Source: GCA-2687515 sp046582475
GTDB lineage: Bacteria; Pseudomonadota; Alphaproteobacteria; Rhodospirillales; UBA2165
Assembly: GCA_046582475.1 (NCBI GenBank)
Contig: JAYGEH010000037.1
Coordinates: 1-12,447 of the forward strand
Direction of reading: 5' to 3'
DNA length: 12,447 nt
A program made the position numbers and the translations under genes. The notes under the pieces are model-generated. The model was given only the letters and a program-made list of their open reading frames with translations, was not told the origin of the DNA and made no database searches. Shown one piece after another: positions 7,215-12,447 of the stretch (positions are counted from its first letter, which is position 1; every line of letters begins with the position of its first letter).

Positions 7215-7394
7215 ATGTACGGTAAACCATCCAAACCCCGCAATCTATTATGGCCGATCATCATCGGCGCCGGGTTCGAGATTTGGATCCTGACGGCAAA
7301 TACGGACTGGATGTTGAGCCTTCTCGGCTTTGTGCCGGCGGTGCTGTTTGCGGCCATGTTCGTCTGGGCCGTGGTCTCGGAACGGCGGATATAG
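7215..7394 (+). CDS. Small two-helix membrane protein, unknown function
   Basis: 59 aa from ATG 7215, or 62 aa from GTG 7206; neither start has a well-spaced ribosome binding site. A short basic N-terminus (KPSKPR) precedes a hydrophobic segment (LLWPIIIGAGFEIWIL), a short polar turn (TANTDW) and a second hydrophobic segment (MLSLLGFVPAVLFAAMFVWAVV), ending in SERRI. This layout is unlikely for a random frame in GC-rich DNA. It is divergent from the BenE gene and ends 12 bp before the convergent Hpt gene. I do not recognise a family. Confidence 0.5.
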   Translation: MYGKPSKPRNLLWPIIIGAGFEIWILTANTDWMLSLLGFVPAVLFAAMFVWAVVSERRI

Positions 7395-7406
7395 GGCCGG
7401 TTCCGC

Positions 7407-7751
7407 TCAGGCCTCCGCGAAGGCGCGGCAGGCGGCGACCAATTCCGTCAGTTCTTTGCTGTTCTCCGAGCTGGGCATCTGGCCCTGCTTGCCGATACGC
7501 TCGCAGAGACCTTCCAGATCCGATGCCGCGGCGCTGAGTTTGGGATGGCCGAAGGTGCCCGCCGAGTCGGCAATTTTATGGGCCAATTCCAGCAAATTCC
7601 CGACCGCCGCGATTTGCCCGGCGGCATCGCCGGCGGCGGCGATTTCCGCGAGGGCGCTTTCCAGGGCGCCGATGCGTGGCCCAAGCTGCTGGTCATAGGC
7701 CGCTTTCAAGGCGTGTAATTTTTCGGCGATTTGGCGCGTGTCAGCGGCCAT
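7407..7751 (-). CDS. Histidine phosphotransfer (Hpt) domain protein
   Basis: 114 aa, all-helical, Ala-rich. It carries the Hpt signature around LAHKIADSAGTFGHPKLS (56-73), with His58 the likely phospho-accepting residue; the family consensus is H-x-L-K-G-x-A-x-x-F-G. The usual Lys-Gly after the His is Ala-Asp here, a small departure. The role is to shuttle phosphoryl groups between receiver domains in a phosphorelay in the cytoplasm. Its ATG lies inside the end of the upstream receiver gene (11-bp overlap, 7741-7751), so the two are translationally coupled and probably partners. No histidine kinase is encoded in the window. Confidence 0.85.
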   Translation of the reverse strand: MAADTRQIAEKLHALKAAYDQQLGPRIGALESALAEIAAAGDAAGQIAAVGNLLELAHKIADSAGTFGHPKLSAAASDLEGLCERIGKQGQMPSSENSKELTELVAACRAFAEA

Positions 7752-8133
7752 GATACTCGACCCAAATTTCCCGGATTTGATCGGACAGCGTCATCGGATC
7801 GAAGGGCTTGGCGATAATCCCCGCGGCGCCGAGCGCGCGGTAATTTTCCCGGTCATTGGCCATGACTTTCGCAGTCATGAATATGATCGGAATATTTTCA
7901 TAACCTTCCAGTTTGCGGATGGCTTTAAAGGTGTCGGGCCCGTCCATGCCGGGCATCATAACATCAAGCAGGATTATATCGGGACCGAAACCAGGAAGCT
8001 CGGCCAGGGCGTCATTACCGGAGCTGCACATATGCACGGTAAAATTGCCAACCGACTCGAGCGCCAGTTTGGCGACAATTTGAATATCCTGTTCATCCTC
8101 GACGCAGAGGATTTTGGTTAACCCTGGAACCAT
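7741..8133 (-). CDS. Single-domain response regulator (CheY-like receiver)
   Basis: 130 aa, a receiver domain with no output domain. Seen: acidic pocket VEDE (11-14), phospho-acceptor Asp57 in LLDVMMPGMDG (55-65), Thr87 in IFMTAK and Lys109 in AKPFDP (108-113), so it should be phosphorylatable. It is first in a two-gene minus-strand unit with the Hpt protein, overlapping it by 11 bp. The simplest reading is a phosphorelay intermediate that exchanges phosphate with the Hpt or acts by protein-protein contact. The Shine-Dalgarno is weak (AAGAG about 9 nt before the ATG). Confidence 0.9.
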   Translation of the reverse strand: MVPGLTKILCVEDEQDIQIVAKLALESVGNFTVHMCSSGNDALAELPGFGPDIILLDVMMPGMDGPDTFKAIRKLEGYENIPIIFMTAKVMANDRENYRALGAAGIIAKPFDPMTLSDQIREIWVEYHGR

Positions 8134-8263
8134 CGAAAATACTCTTGCGCCCCGTCTGCTATCTTAAAGATGCCCTGCGTTATGGGGAATCCCACGAAAA
8201 CGGTTGGAAACTACTGGCTTTCCGGTGTCTGAAAAATGGCCTTCGCCCGGGACTGGAAATAAT

Positions 8264-8283
8264 GGGACCGCCGAAGCGGTCCC
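8264..8283 (-). terminator. Stable hairpin with UUCG tetraloop on the minus strand
   Basis: A perfect 8-bp stem, GGGACCGC/GCGGTCCC, with loop CGAA on plus and UUCG on minus. The minus version has the extra-stable C(UUCG)G closing arrangement and is followed by ATTATTT, a weak U-rich tail. It lies about 130 nt upstream of the minus-strand receiver gene, so it could terminate a short RNA, attenuate a leader, or simply be a structured 5' UTR. Confidence 0.4.
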
Positions 8284-8488
8284 GCAGTTGTCGATGAGGT
8301 AAAATGGAAGGAATGCGAGGTCCTTTGGCTCAAGCGAGCCGGCCCTCATCGAGCCCCAACAAAAAAAATTCATTCATCATAACCATTGCAGCTTGGCCGG
8401 AGCCGGATCGGTCATCGAACCAGTTCCGTTTTTCCGCGTTCTCTGGATTTAGATATAGGCGCCCGGTGTTGCGCCCTGATAAAAAGGT

Positions 8489-8516
8489 TGTGAACAAGAT
8501 GTAAATTCATGTAAAT
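8489..8516 (+). promoter_or_regulatory. Phased TGTAAAT repeats, candidate response-regulator operator
   Basis: TGTGAAC (8489), TGTAAAT (8500) and TGTAAAT (8510) start 11 and 10 bp apart, one helical turn each. Tandem direct repeats with this spacing are the usual binding layout of OmpR/PhoB-type regulators, and such a gene begins at 8580. Autoregulation is inferred. Confidence 0.45.
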
Positions 8517-8518
8517 CT

Positions 8519-8551
8519 GCGTTTCGCCAGGGTTTGCTTCGGGTTTGCTCT
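8519..8551 (+). promoter_or_regulatory. Phased GGGTTTGCT repeats upstream of the OmpR-type gene
   Basis: GGGTTTGCTTC (8530-8540) is followed directly by GGGTTTGCTCT (8541-8551), 9 of 11 bases identical with an 11-bp period. A weaker unit, GCGTTTCGCCA, sits at 8519-8529. They lie 29-60 bp before the start codon, where the promoter should be. Confidence 0.4.
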
Positions 8552-8579
8552 GGAAATCATTTCGCGGATAGGCTCGGGC

Positions 8580-9277
8580 ATGGCAAATCATCTTCTCATT
8601 GTCGAAGACGACGAACTGGTTCAATCGTTGCTCGCCGCCTATATGAAGGGCGAGGGCTATAAGGTCAGTTACGCCGGAACCGGAAAAGAAATGATGGCCA
8701 CCCTCAATGCCGAGAACATCGATTTGATCCTTCTTGATCTGGGGCTGCCCGACGAAGACGGCTTGACCCTGACCCGTCAAATCCGGGCGCGCTCGTCGAT
8801 CCCGATCATCGTGATAACCCAGCGCCAGAGCCGCGAGGACCGGTTGGCCGCCCTGGAGCTGGGCGCCGACGATTACCTGACCAAGCCGTTCGATCCCGAA
8901 GAGCTGGTGCTGCGCGTGCACAATATTTTGGACCGCGCCAAGGATGGCGGCGGCGGCCGGCGGCAGTCCAACGTCATCGAATGCGGCGGCTGGAAGATCG
9001 ATGCCGGCGCCCGCAGCGTCACCGGCCCGATCGGCCAGGATATCACCCTGACCAACGCCGAGTTTAATCTTTTGGCGGCGCTGGCCAAGGCGCCGAACCG
9101 GGTCCTCAGCCGCGATTATCTCTTGGACGCGGTCAGCCGCAGCGACGACGCCCCGTCCGACCGGCTGATCGATGTGTTGATCAGCCGGGTCCGCAAAAAG
9201 ATCGAGGACGAGCCAAAAATCCGAAAATCATCATCACCGTGGCAGGCAGCGGCTATAAATTCTCGGAACCGCAGTAA
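8580..9277 (+). CDS. OmpR/PhoB-family response regulator with a one-base frameshift near its 3' end
   Basis: DNA-binding regulator: receiver domain (about 1-118) with VEDDE (8-12), phospho-acceptor Asp53 in LLDLGLPDEDG, Thr80 and Lys102 (TKPFDP), then a winged-helix domain (about 133-232) with TNAEFNLLAAL and RLIDVLISRVRKKIE. After codon 213 (AAA, 9216-9218) the frame loses the expected end. Re-reading one A, so that AAT 9218-9220 is the next codon, restores NPKIIITVAGSGYKFSEPQ and TAA at 9275-9277, the classic OmpR-family ending (compare TVRGVGYRF). The total is 232 aa, normal for the family. Without the shift the frame runs to 9587, deep into the next gene, which is implausible. The missing base is in an A5 run (9215-9219). 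Cause: sequence error, recent mutation or slippage. The start has GGATAGG 7 nt upstream. The kinase partner is unknown. Confidence 0.85.
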
Positions 9278-9312
9278 AGCTTATAGAGAGCCGCAAATTC
9301 GAGGCGTAATTG

Positions 9313-9319
9313 AAGGAGG
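9313..9319 (+). promoter_or_regulatory. Ribosome binding site AAGGAGG of the Rieske oxygenase
   Basis: A consensus Shine-Dalgarno with 5 nt between its GGAGG core and the ATG at 9325. It decides that start over the in-frame TTG at 9310. Confidence 0.8.
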
Positions 9320-9324
9320 CGATC

Positions 9325-10491
9325 ATGGATGGCACCGGCAAAAATCCGGCGGACAAGTGGGTGGACTTTACCGCGGCCGGGCCGGGCACCGTCGGCGGGC
9401 GCTATTTGCGCCTGTTCTGGCAGCCGGTTGCCAACGCCAGCGATCTGGCGACGGGCAAGGCCATGCCGATCCATGTCATGGGCGAGAAGTTCACCTTATA
9501 CCGGGGTGCGTCCGGGACCCCGTATGTAGTCGGTTTCCGCTGCGCCCACCGCTCGACCCAGCTTTCGACCGGCTGGGTCCGCGATGATTACATTCAGTGC
9601 ATGTATCACGGCTGGACCTATGACGGCGCCGGCAAATGCGTGGCGCGGCCCGGCGAGGACCCGCCAGGACCGGCGCCACGGGTTGCCATTCCGTCGTACC
9701 CCACGCGCGAACATCTGGGTCTGATCTACGCCTATTTCGGCGAAGGCGAGGCGCCGGCCTTTCCGCCCATGGAATTTTATAAAAATTTGGAGATCATCGA
9801 AAACCACGCCCTGGATTTTCCCGCCAACTGGTTCCAGACCATGGAAAATCATTTCGACGAAACCCACCTTGCCTTCGTGCATACCTTTGGCGGATCGCAC
9901 AACAATCTGGGGCGCGCCTACCAGCTCCCGGAGATGAAGATATACGAGACCGATTACGGCATGGTGCGCGAAACTCAGGCTGCGGGCGGCAAGCTCCGCA
10001 AAACCCTATACCTGCTGCCCAACATCATGCGCATCCTGATCCCCACCTTCAACGACATCGCCGAAATCGGAGGCTGGCGGGACACCTATATCGTCATCGT
10101 ACCCACCGACGACGCCAACCACCGGGTCTATTTCACCCAGAACACTCATGTGGACGACAAGGACTTGGATGCCTATCACGCCATGCACGACCGTTTCCGC
10201 GAAAAGGTCGCCGCGGCGCCGCCAATCACCCAATTGACCCACGAAATCCTCGCCGGCAACGGCCATCTAACTGATTATCTCGACCATCCCTATTTGCTTT
10301 TGCTGGAAGACGCCATCACCCAGGGCGGACAAGGCCAGATCGTCGACCGGGGCCTGGAATTTCTCGGCCGCACCGATGCCGGCGTCGCCGCAATGCGCCG
10401 GGTCTGGGACCGGGAAATGCGTGCCCTGGCCGACGCCAAGCCGGTCAAGGAATGGATTTACAAGGGCGAGGAGCCGGCGCTCGGGTTCTGA
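9325..10491 (+). CDS. Rieske non-haem iron ring-hydroxylating oxygenase, alpha subunit
   Basis: 388 aa terminal oxygenase, expected to hydroxylate an aromatic compound or perform O-demethylation using O2 and electrons from a separate reductase. Rieske [2Fe-2S] ligands: Cys73-x-His75 and Cys92-x2-His95 (FRCAHRS and QCMYHGW). The mononuclear iron site is in NWFQTMENHFDETHLAFVH (168-186), with His181 and His186 as ligands, Asp178 as the bridging residue and probably Asp329 (LLEDAITQGGQG) as the third ligand. The architecture is like the phthalate 4,5-dioxygenase/vanillate demethylase group of single-subunit oxygenases. No beta subunit, ferredoxin or reductase gene lies in the window. It follows the OmpR-type regulator by 47 bp on the same strand, so co-transcription is possible. 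It converges with the dehalogenase gene 27 bp downstream. The substrate is not determinable. Confidence 0.93.
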   Translation: MDGTGKNPADKWVDFTAAGPGTVGGRYLRLFWQPVANASDLATGKAMPIHVMGEKFTLYRGASGTPYVVGFRCAHRSTQLSTGWVRDDYIQCMYHGWTYDGAGKCVARPGEDPPGPAPRVAIPSYPTREHLGLIYAYFGEGEAPAFPPMEFYKNLEIIENHALDFPANWFQTMENHFDETHLAFVHTFGGSHNNLGRAYQLPEMKIYETDYGMVRETQAAGGKLRKTLYLLPNIMRILIPTFNDIAEIGGWRDTYIVIVPTDDANHRVYFTQNTHVDDKDLDAYHAMHDRFREKVAAAPPITQLTHEILAGNGHLTDYLDHPYLLLLEDAITQGGQGQIVDRGLEFLGRTDAGVAAMRRVWDREMRALADAKPVKEWIYKGEEPALGF

Positions 10492-10518
10492 TCCATGTCC
10501 CGCGTTGCAGCAGCCCGA

Positions 10519-11409
10519 CTAACCGATCCCTTCCAGCCATGACTTTAGCGCCAGTCCAATCGCGTCCGGGGAATCTTCCTGCGGGTGGTGCAGGCCCTTG
10601 ACCACGGCTTCGGTCTGGTTGGGCCAGGAGCGGATGATGTCGAGATCGCGCTCGAATATGATCTGGCCGGGATCGCAGCGGAGGAACAGCTTGGGGATCG
10701 ATTGCCCGGCCATCCAGGCGGCGTTTGCATCGAGGCGTTTGGCGACCGCTGGCGGTTTCCCCTCCACCGGGATTTGCCGGACCCAGGACAGGGTAGCGCG
10801 CCGCATTTCGCCGGCTTGCGAATAGGGGCGGCGCATTTCGGTCATGGCGGCATCGTCGATTTCGCGCAATACGCCGCCGGTGAAGACTTTTTCGACGAAG
10901 AAGTTTTCTTCCAGAACCAGTTTTTCGCCCTCCGGTCCGCGCAGCGTTTGCAGCAGTTTGCCGATGGCCGGCGGGTATTCGTCCCAGGAGGGGTGGTTGC
11001 AGACAACGATCTCCGCATGAGCCAGGCCCTTGAGCTTGGCCGGATTGCGGCGCGCCCAATTGATGCCCAGCGGCCCGCCCCAATCATGCATCACCAGGGT
11101 TACATTGTCGGATACGCCGAGGGCATCGAGGGCGCCGTCGATAAATTCCTGATGCTGTTCCAGCGCGTAGGAATCGGGACCCGAATCCGCCAGCTTGTCG
11201 GAATCCCCCTGGCCGATATTGTCGAGGGCGATCAGCCGCCGGTTGCCCTCCAGATAGGGCATGATGTTGCGCCACATATAGGACGAGGTGGCATTGCCGT
11301 GCAGGAATATGACGGGATCGCCATTTGGATCGCCGGCTTCGGCATAGGCCATCCGGTAGCCGTTCACCCGGACCGTCTTTTTCGGGTAGCGAAACCGGGG
11401 ATCGATCAT
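10519..11409 (-). CDS. Haloalkane dehalogenase (alpha/beta-hydrolase, HLD-II type)
   Basis: 296 aa, the length of LinB. It should hydrolyse carbon-halogen bonds to an alcohol plus halide without cofactors. Catalytic set seen: nucleophile Asp109 and halide-stabilising Trp110 in MHDWGG, Asn39 in HGNATSSYMWRN, acid Glu133 in LAHAE and base His274 in LHHPQEDSPDAIG. These sit at nearly the same positions as LinB Asn38, Asp108, Trp109, Glu132 and His272. Further family blocks: LIALDNIGQGDSDK, LSWVRQIPVEGKP and WPNQTEAVVKG. The ATG (11409-11407) overlaps the TAA of the upstream cyclase (TAATG), so translation is coupled. A longer reading from 11895 would only add the cyclase gene out of frame. No signal peptide is visible. 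Family assignment is firm; an epoxide hydrolase is unlikely given the Asn/Trp pair. The substrate is unknown. Confidence 0.93.
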   Translation of the reverse strand: MIDPRFRYPKKTVRVNGYRMAYAEAGDPNGDPVIFLHGNATSSYMWRNIMPYLEGNRRLIALDNIGQGDSDKLADSGPDSYALEQHQEFIDGALDALGVSDNVTLVMHDWGGPLGINWARRNPAKLKGLAHAEIVVCNHPSWDEYPPAIGKLLQTLRGPEGEKLVLEENFFVEKVFTGGVLREIDDAAMTEMRRPYSQAGEMRRATLSWVRQIPVEGKPPAVAKRLDANAAWMAGQSIPKLFLRCDPGQIIFERDLDIIRSWPNQTEAVVKGLHHPQEDSPDAIGLALKSWLEGIG

Positions 11410-12185
11410 TAATCGTCGAGGATCGCCACGGCCCGGGTCCAGCCCGCCGAGGCACCCCGGATTTTGACCGGGAAGCAGGCGATCTGAAAGCCATCGCCGG
11501 GCAGGGATTCCAGGTTGTGCAGCTTTTCCAAGTGGCAATAGCCGATCTTGCGTCCCGCCTTGTGGCCTTCCCAAATGAGGCCGGCATCGCCGGTCTCGGC
11601 AAATTTTATCTTGGTATGGACGAACGGCGCATCCCAGCTCCAGGCATCGGTGCCGGTGACACGGACGCCCCGCTCCAGCAAATACAGCGTCGCTTCGCGG
11701 CCCATGCCGCATCCCGAGGAGACGTAATGGTCGGACCCGTAGGCGGCGCCGGCGCCGGTGTTGACGACGACGATATCCAGCGGCTGCAAGTCGTGGCCGA
11801 TGCGCTTCAATTCGGCCTCCACGTCTGCCGCGGTGACCACATAGCCGTCGTCGAGGGCGTGGAAATCCAGTTTGACGCCGGGCTGGAAACACCAATCCAG
11901 GGGCACCTCGTCGATGGTGATCGCCCGCTCGCCCTTATTCATGGTGGAATGAAAATGATAGGGCGCATCCAGATGGGTGCCGTTGTGGGTCATCAGCCTG
12001 ATCCACTCGATGGCCCAGCCTTCGCCGTCGGGCAGGTCTTCTTCTTTCAGGCCCGGAAAAAAAGCGGTTACGTCACTGGCGGTATCCTTGTGCGTCAGAT
12101 ATTCGATCTTGGGCTCATATCCGGGTGGATCGGAAACCACATCGTTTTCCAGATGCATGGAAATGTCGATAAACCGGCGCGTCAT
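11409..12185 (-). CDS. Cyclase-family hydrolase (kynurenine formamidase/isatin hydrolase-like)
   Basis: 258 aa metal-dependent hydrolase of the Cyclase family (Pfam name), whose members hydrolyse cyclic amides or formamides such as N-formylkynurenine and isatin. Signature HNGTHLDAPYHFH at 67-79, the H-x-G-T-H-x-D-x-P-x-H metal-binding motif, followed by TGTDAWSWDAPF and a C-terminal GYCHLEKLHNLESLP stretch typical of the fold. Cytoplasmic. It lies between a second cyclase-family gene (22-bp gap upstream) and the dehalogenase (1-base overlap downstream), so the three form one operon. A Shine-Dalgarno-like GGGAG lies about 11 nt before the ATG. Whether it acts on kynurenine or on a ring-cleavage intermediate of the catabolic genes cannot be told. 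Confidence 0.9.
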   Translation of the reverse strand: MTRRFIDISMHLENDVVSDPPGYEPKIEYLTHKDTASDVTAFFPGLKEEDLPDGEGWAIEWIRLMTHNGTHLDAPYHFHSTMNKGERAITIDEVPLDWCFQPGVKLDFHALDDGYVVTAADVEAELKRIGHDLQPLDIVVVNTGAGAAYGSDHYVSSGCGMGREATLYLLERGVRVTGTDAWSWDAPFVHTKIKFAETGDAGLIWEGHKAGRKIGYCHLEKLHNLESLPGDGFQIACFPVKIRGASAGWTRAVAILDD

Positions 12186-12207
12186 CGTATCTTGCGCTCC
12201 CGGGCGC

Positions 12208-12447
12208 TTATTTGATGGCTTGCGGATTGAGCGGCGAGCCGGTGCCCTTGGGGATCACCAGGGGCGGCGCCGCCAGGAAAAATTCCCATACCCCGTCTTT
12301 CGCGCAATCTTCCACCAGTTCCCGGAGGTACCAAATCTCGCCGTGGGAAATGCCGATATAGGGGATCGTCACCTGGTGCCAGGGCTGGAAGATGCCGGGC
12401 ACGGTGTCGTTGGGCCGCACCTCAATGCCCCAGGTGTCGGAGCAAAT
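12208..12447 (-). CDS. Second cyclase-family hydrolase, C-terminal part, cut by window edge
   Basis: The frame is open from the right edge to TAA at 12208-12210, giving 79 visible residues. They read ICSDTWGIEVRPND at the start, then a QPWHQVTIPYIGI stretch, an EIWYLRELVEDCAKDG helix and a final GTGSPLNPQAIK. The ending (APPLVIPKGTGSPLNPQAI) matches the C-terminus of Cyclase-family proteins as I know them. The metal-binding N-terminal motif would lie beyond the window. A GTG at 12418-12420 is internal, not a start. It precedes the other cyclase by 22 bp and is probably the upstream gene of that operon. Confidence 0.85.
   Translation of the reverse strand: MCSDTWGIEVRPNDTVPGIFQPWHQVTIPYIGISHGEIWYLRELVEDCAKDGVWEFFLAAPPLVIPKGTGSPLNPQAIK

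Larger units (their letters stand above)
8134..8579. promoter_or_regulatory. Divergent intergenic region between the two response-regulator genes
   Basis: 446 bp with no convincing gene. A 69-codon minus frame (8164-8373) lacks a Shine-Dalgarno or recognisable domain. It must contain the promoters for both divergent regulators. It holds a strong hairpin (8264-8283), an A8 run (about 8361-8368) and two sets of helically phased repeats (8489-8551) next to the OmpR-type gene. Confidence 0.6.

Noticed and set aside
8164..8373. 69-codon minus frame in the divergent spacer
   Set aside because: No Shine-Dalgarno, no recognised domain, and the strong hairpin lies inside it. Not supported as a gene.
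9278..9587. Extended C-terminus of the response regulator in the unshifted frame
   Set aside because: It overlaps the Rieske gene by 263 nt and has no similarity to any output domain; the -1 frame gives the expected family ending.
1..12447. CRISPR array, transposase, integrase or toxin-antitoxin pair
   Set aside because: No regularly spaced repeat set, no DDE or tyrosine recombinase motifs and no paired small genes of that kind were found in either strand.

Overview
The window looks like chromosomal DNA of a high-GC (roughly 60% by eye) alphaproteobacterium, plausibly Rhodospirillales-like. This rests on base composition, the families present, and two kinds of palindromic intergenic repeat that resemble alphaproteobacterial dispersed elements. 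Taxonomy is inference. Most of the window is accessory catabolic DNA around a small signalling block.

Layout. (1) 1-3748, plus strand: a tightly coupled operon of a [2Fe-2S] subunit (5' cut by the window edge), a large molybdopterin-binding hydroxylase subunit, and an ACMSD-type metal-dependent amidohydrolase/decarboxylase. (2) 3749-5820: a G-rich palindromic repeat, then a minus-strand membrane-protein gene interrupted by two in-frame TGA codons and lower in GC in its 5' part, then a spacer of about 520 bp with a second palindrome, a 28-bp-period direct repeat and a GC-rich dyad block. (3) 5820-7043, minus: a BenE-family benzoate/H+ symporter, with a possible small two-helix membrane protein divergent from it. 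(4) 7407-9277: a signalling block with a minus-strand CheY-like receiver overlapping an Hpt protein, and a divergent OmpR-type response regulator whose last ~20 codons are shifted by one base. The 446-bp spacer between them carries helically phased repeats. No histidine kinase is visible. (5) 9325-10491, plus: a Rieske non-haem iron ring-hydroxylating oxygenase. (6) 10519-12447, minus: a haloalkane dehalogenase of the HLD-II type coupled (TAATG) to a cyclase/kynurenine-formamidase-like hydrolase, preceded by a second cyclase-family gene cut by the window edge.

Functional reading. Uptake of an aromatic acid (BenE), hydroxylation (Mo hydroxylase and/or Rieske oxygenase), ring-product decarboxylation (ACMSD-like), C-halogen hydrolysis (dehalogenase) and cyclic amide/lactone hydrolysis (cyclases) would fit catabolism of (halo)aromatic or heterocyclic compounds. 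The genes form at least three transcription units, so a single pathway is a hypothesis. No FAD subunit for the Mo enzyme and no reductase or ferredoxin for the Rieske oxygenase lie in the window. I found no CRISPR array, tRNA, rRNA, transposase or clearly new defence system. The most unusual items are the double-TGA membrane gene, the frameshifted regulator and the phased repeats upstream of it.
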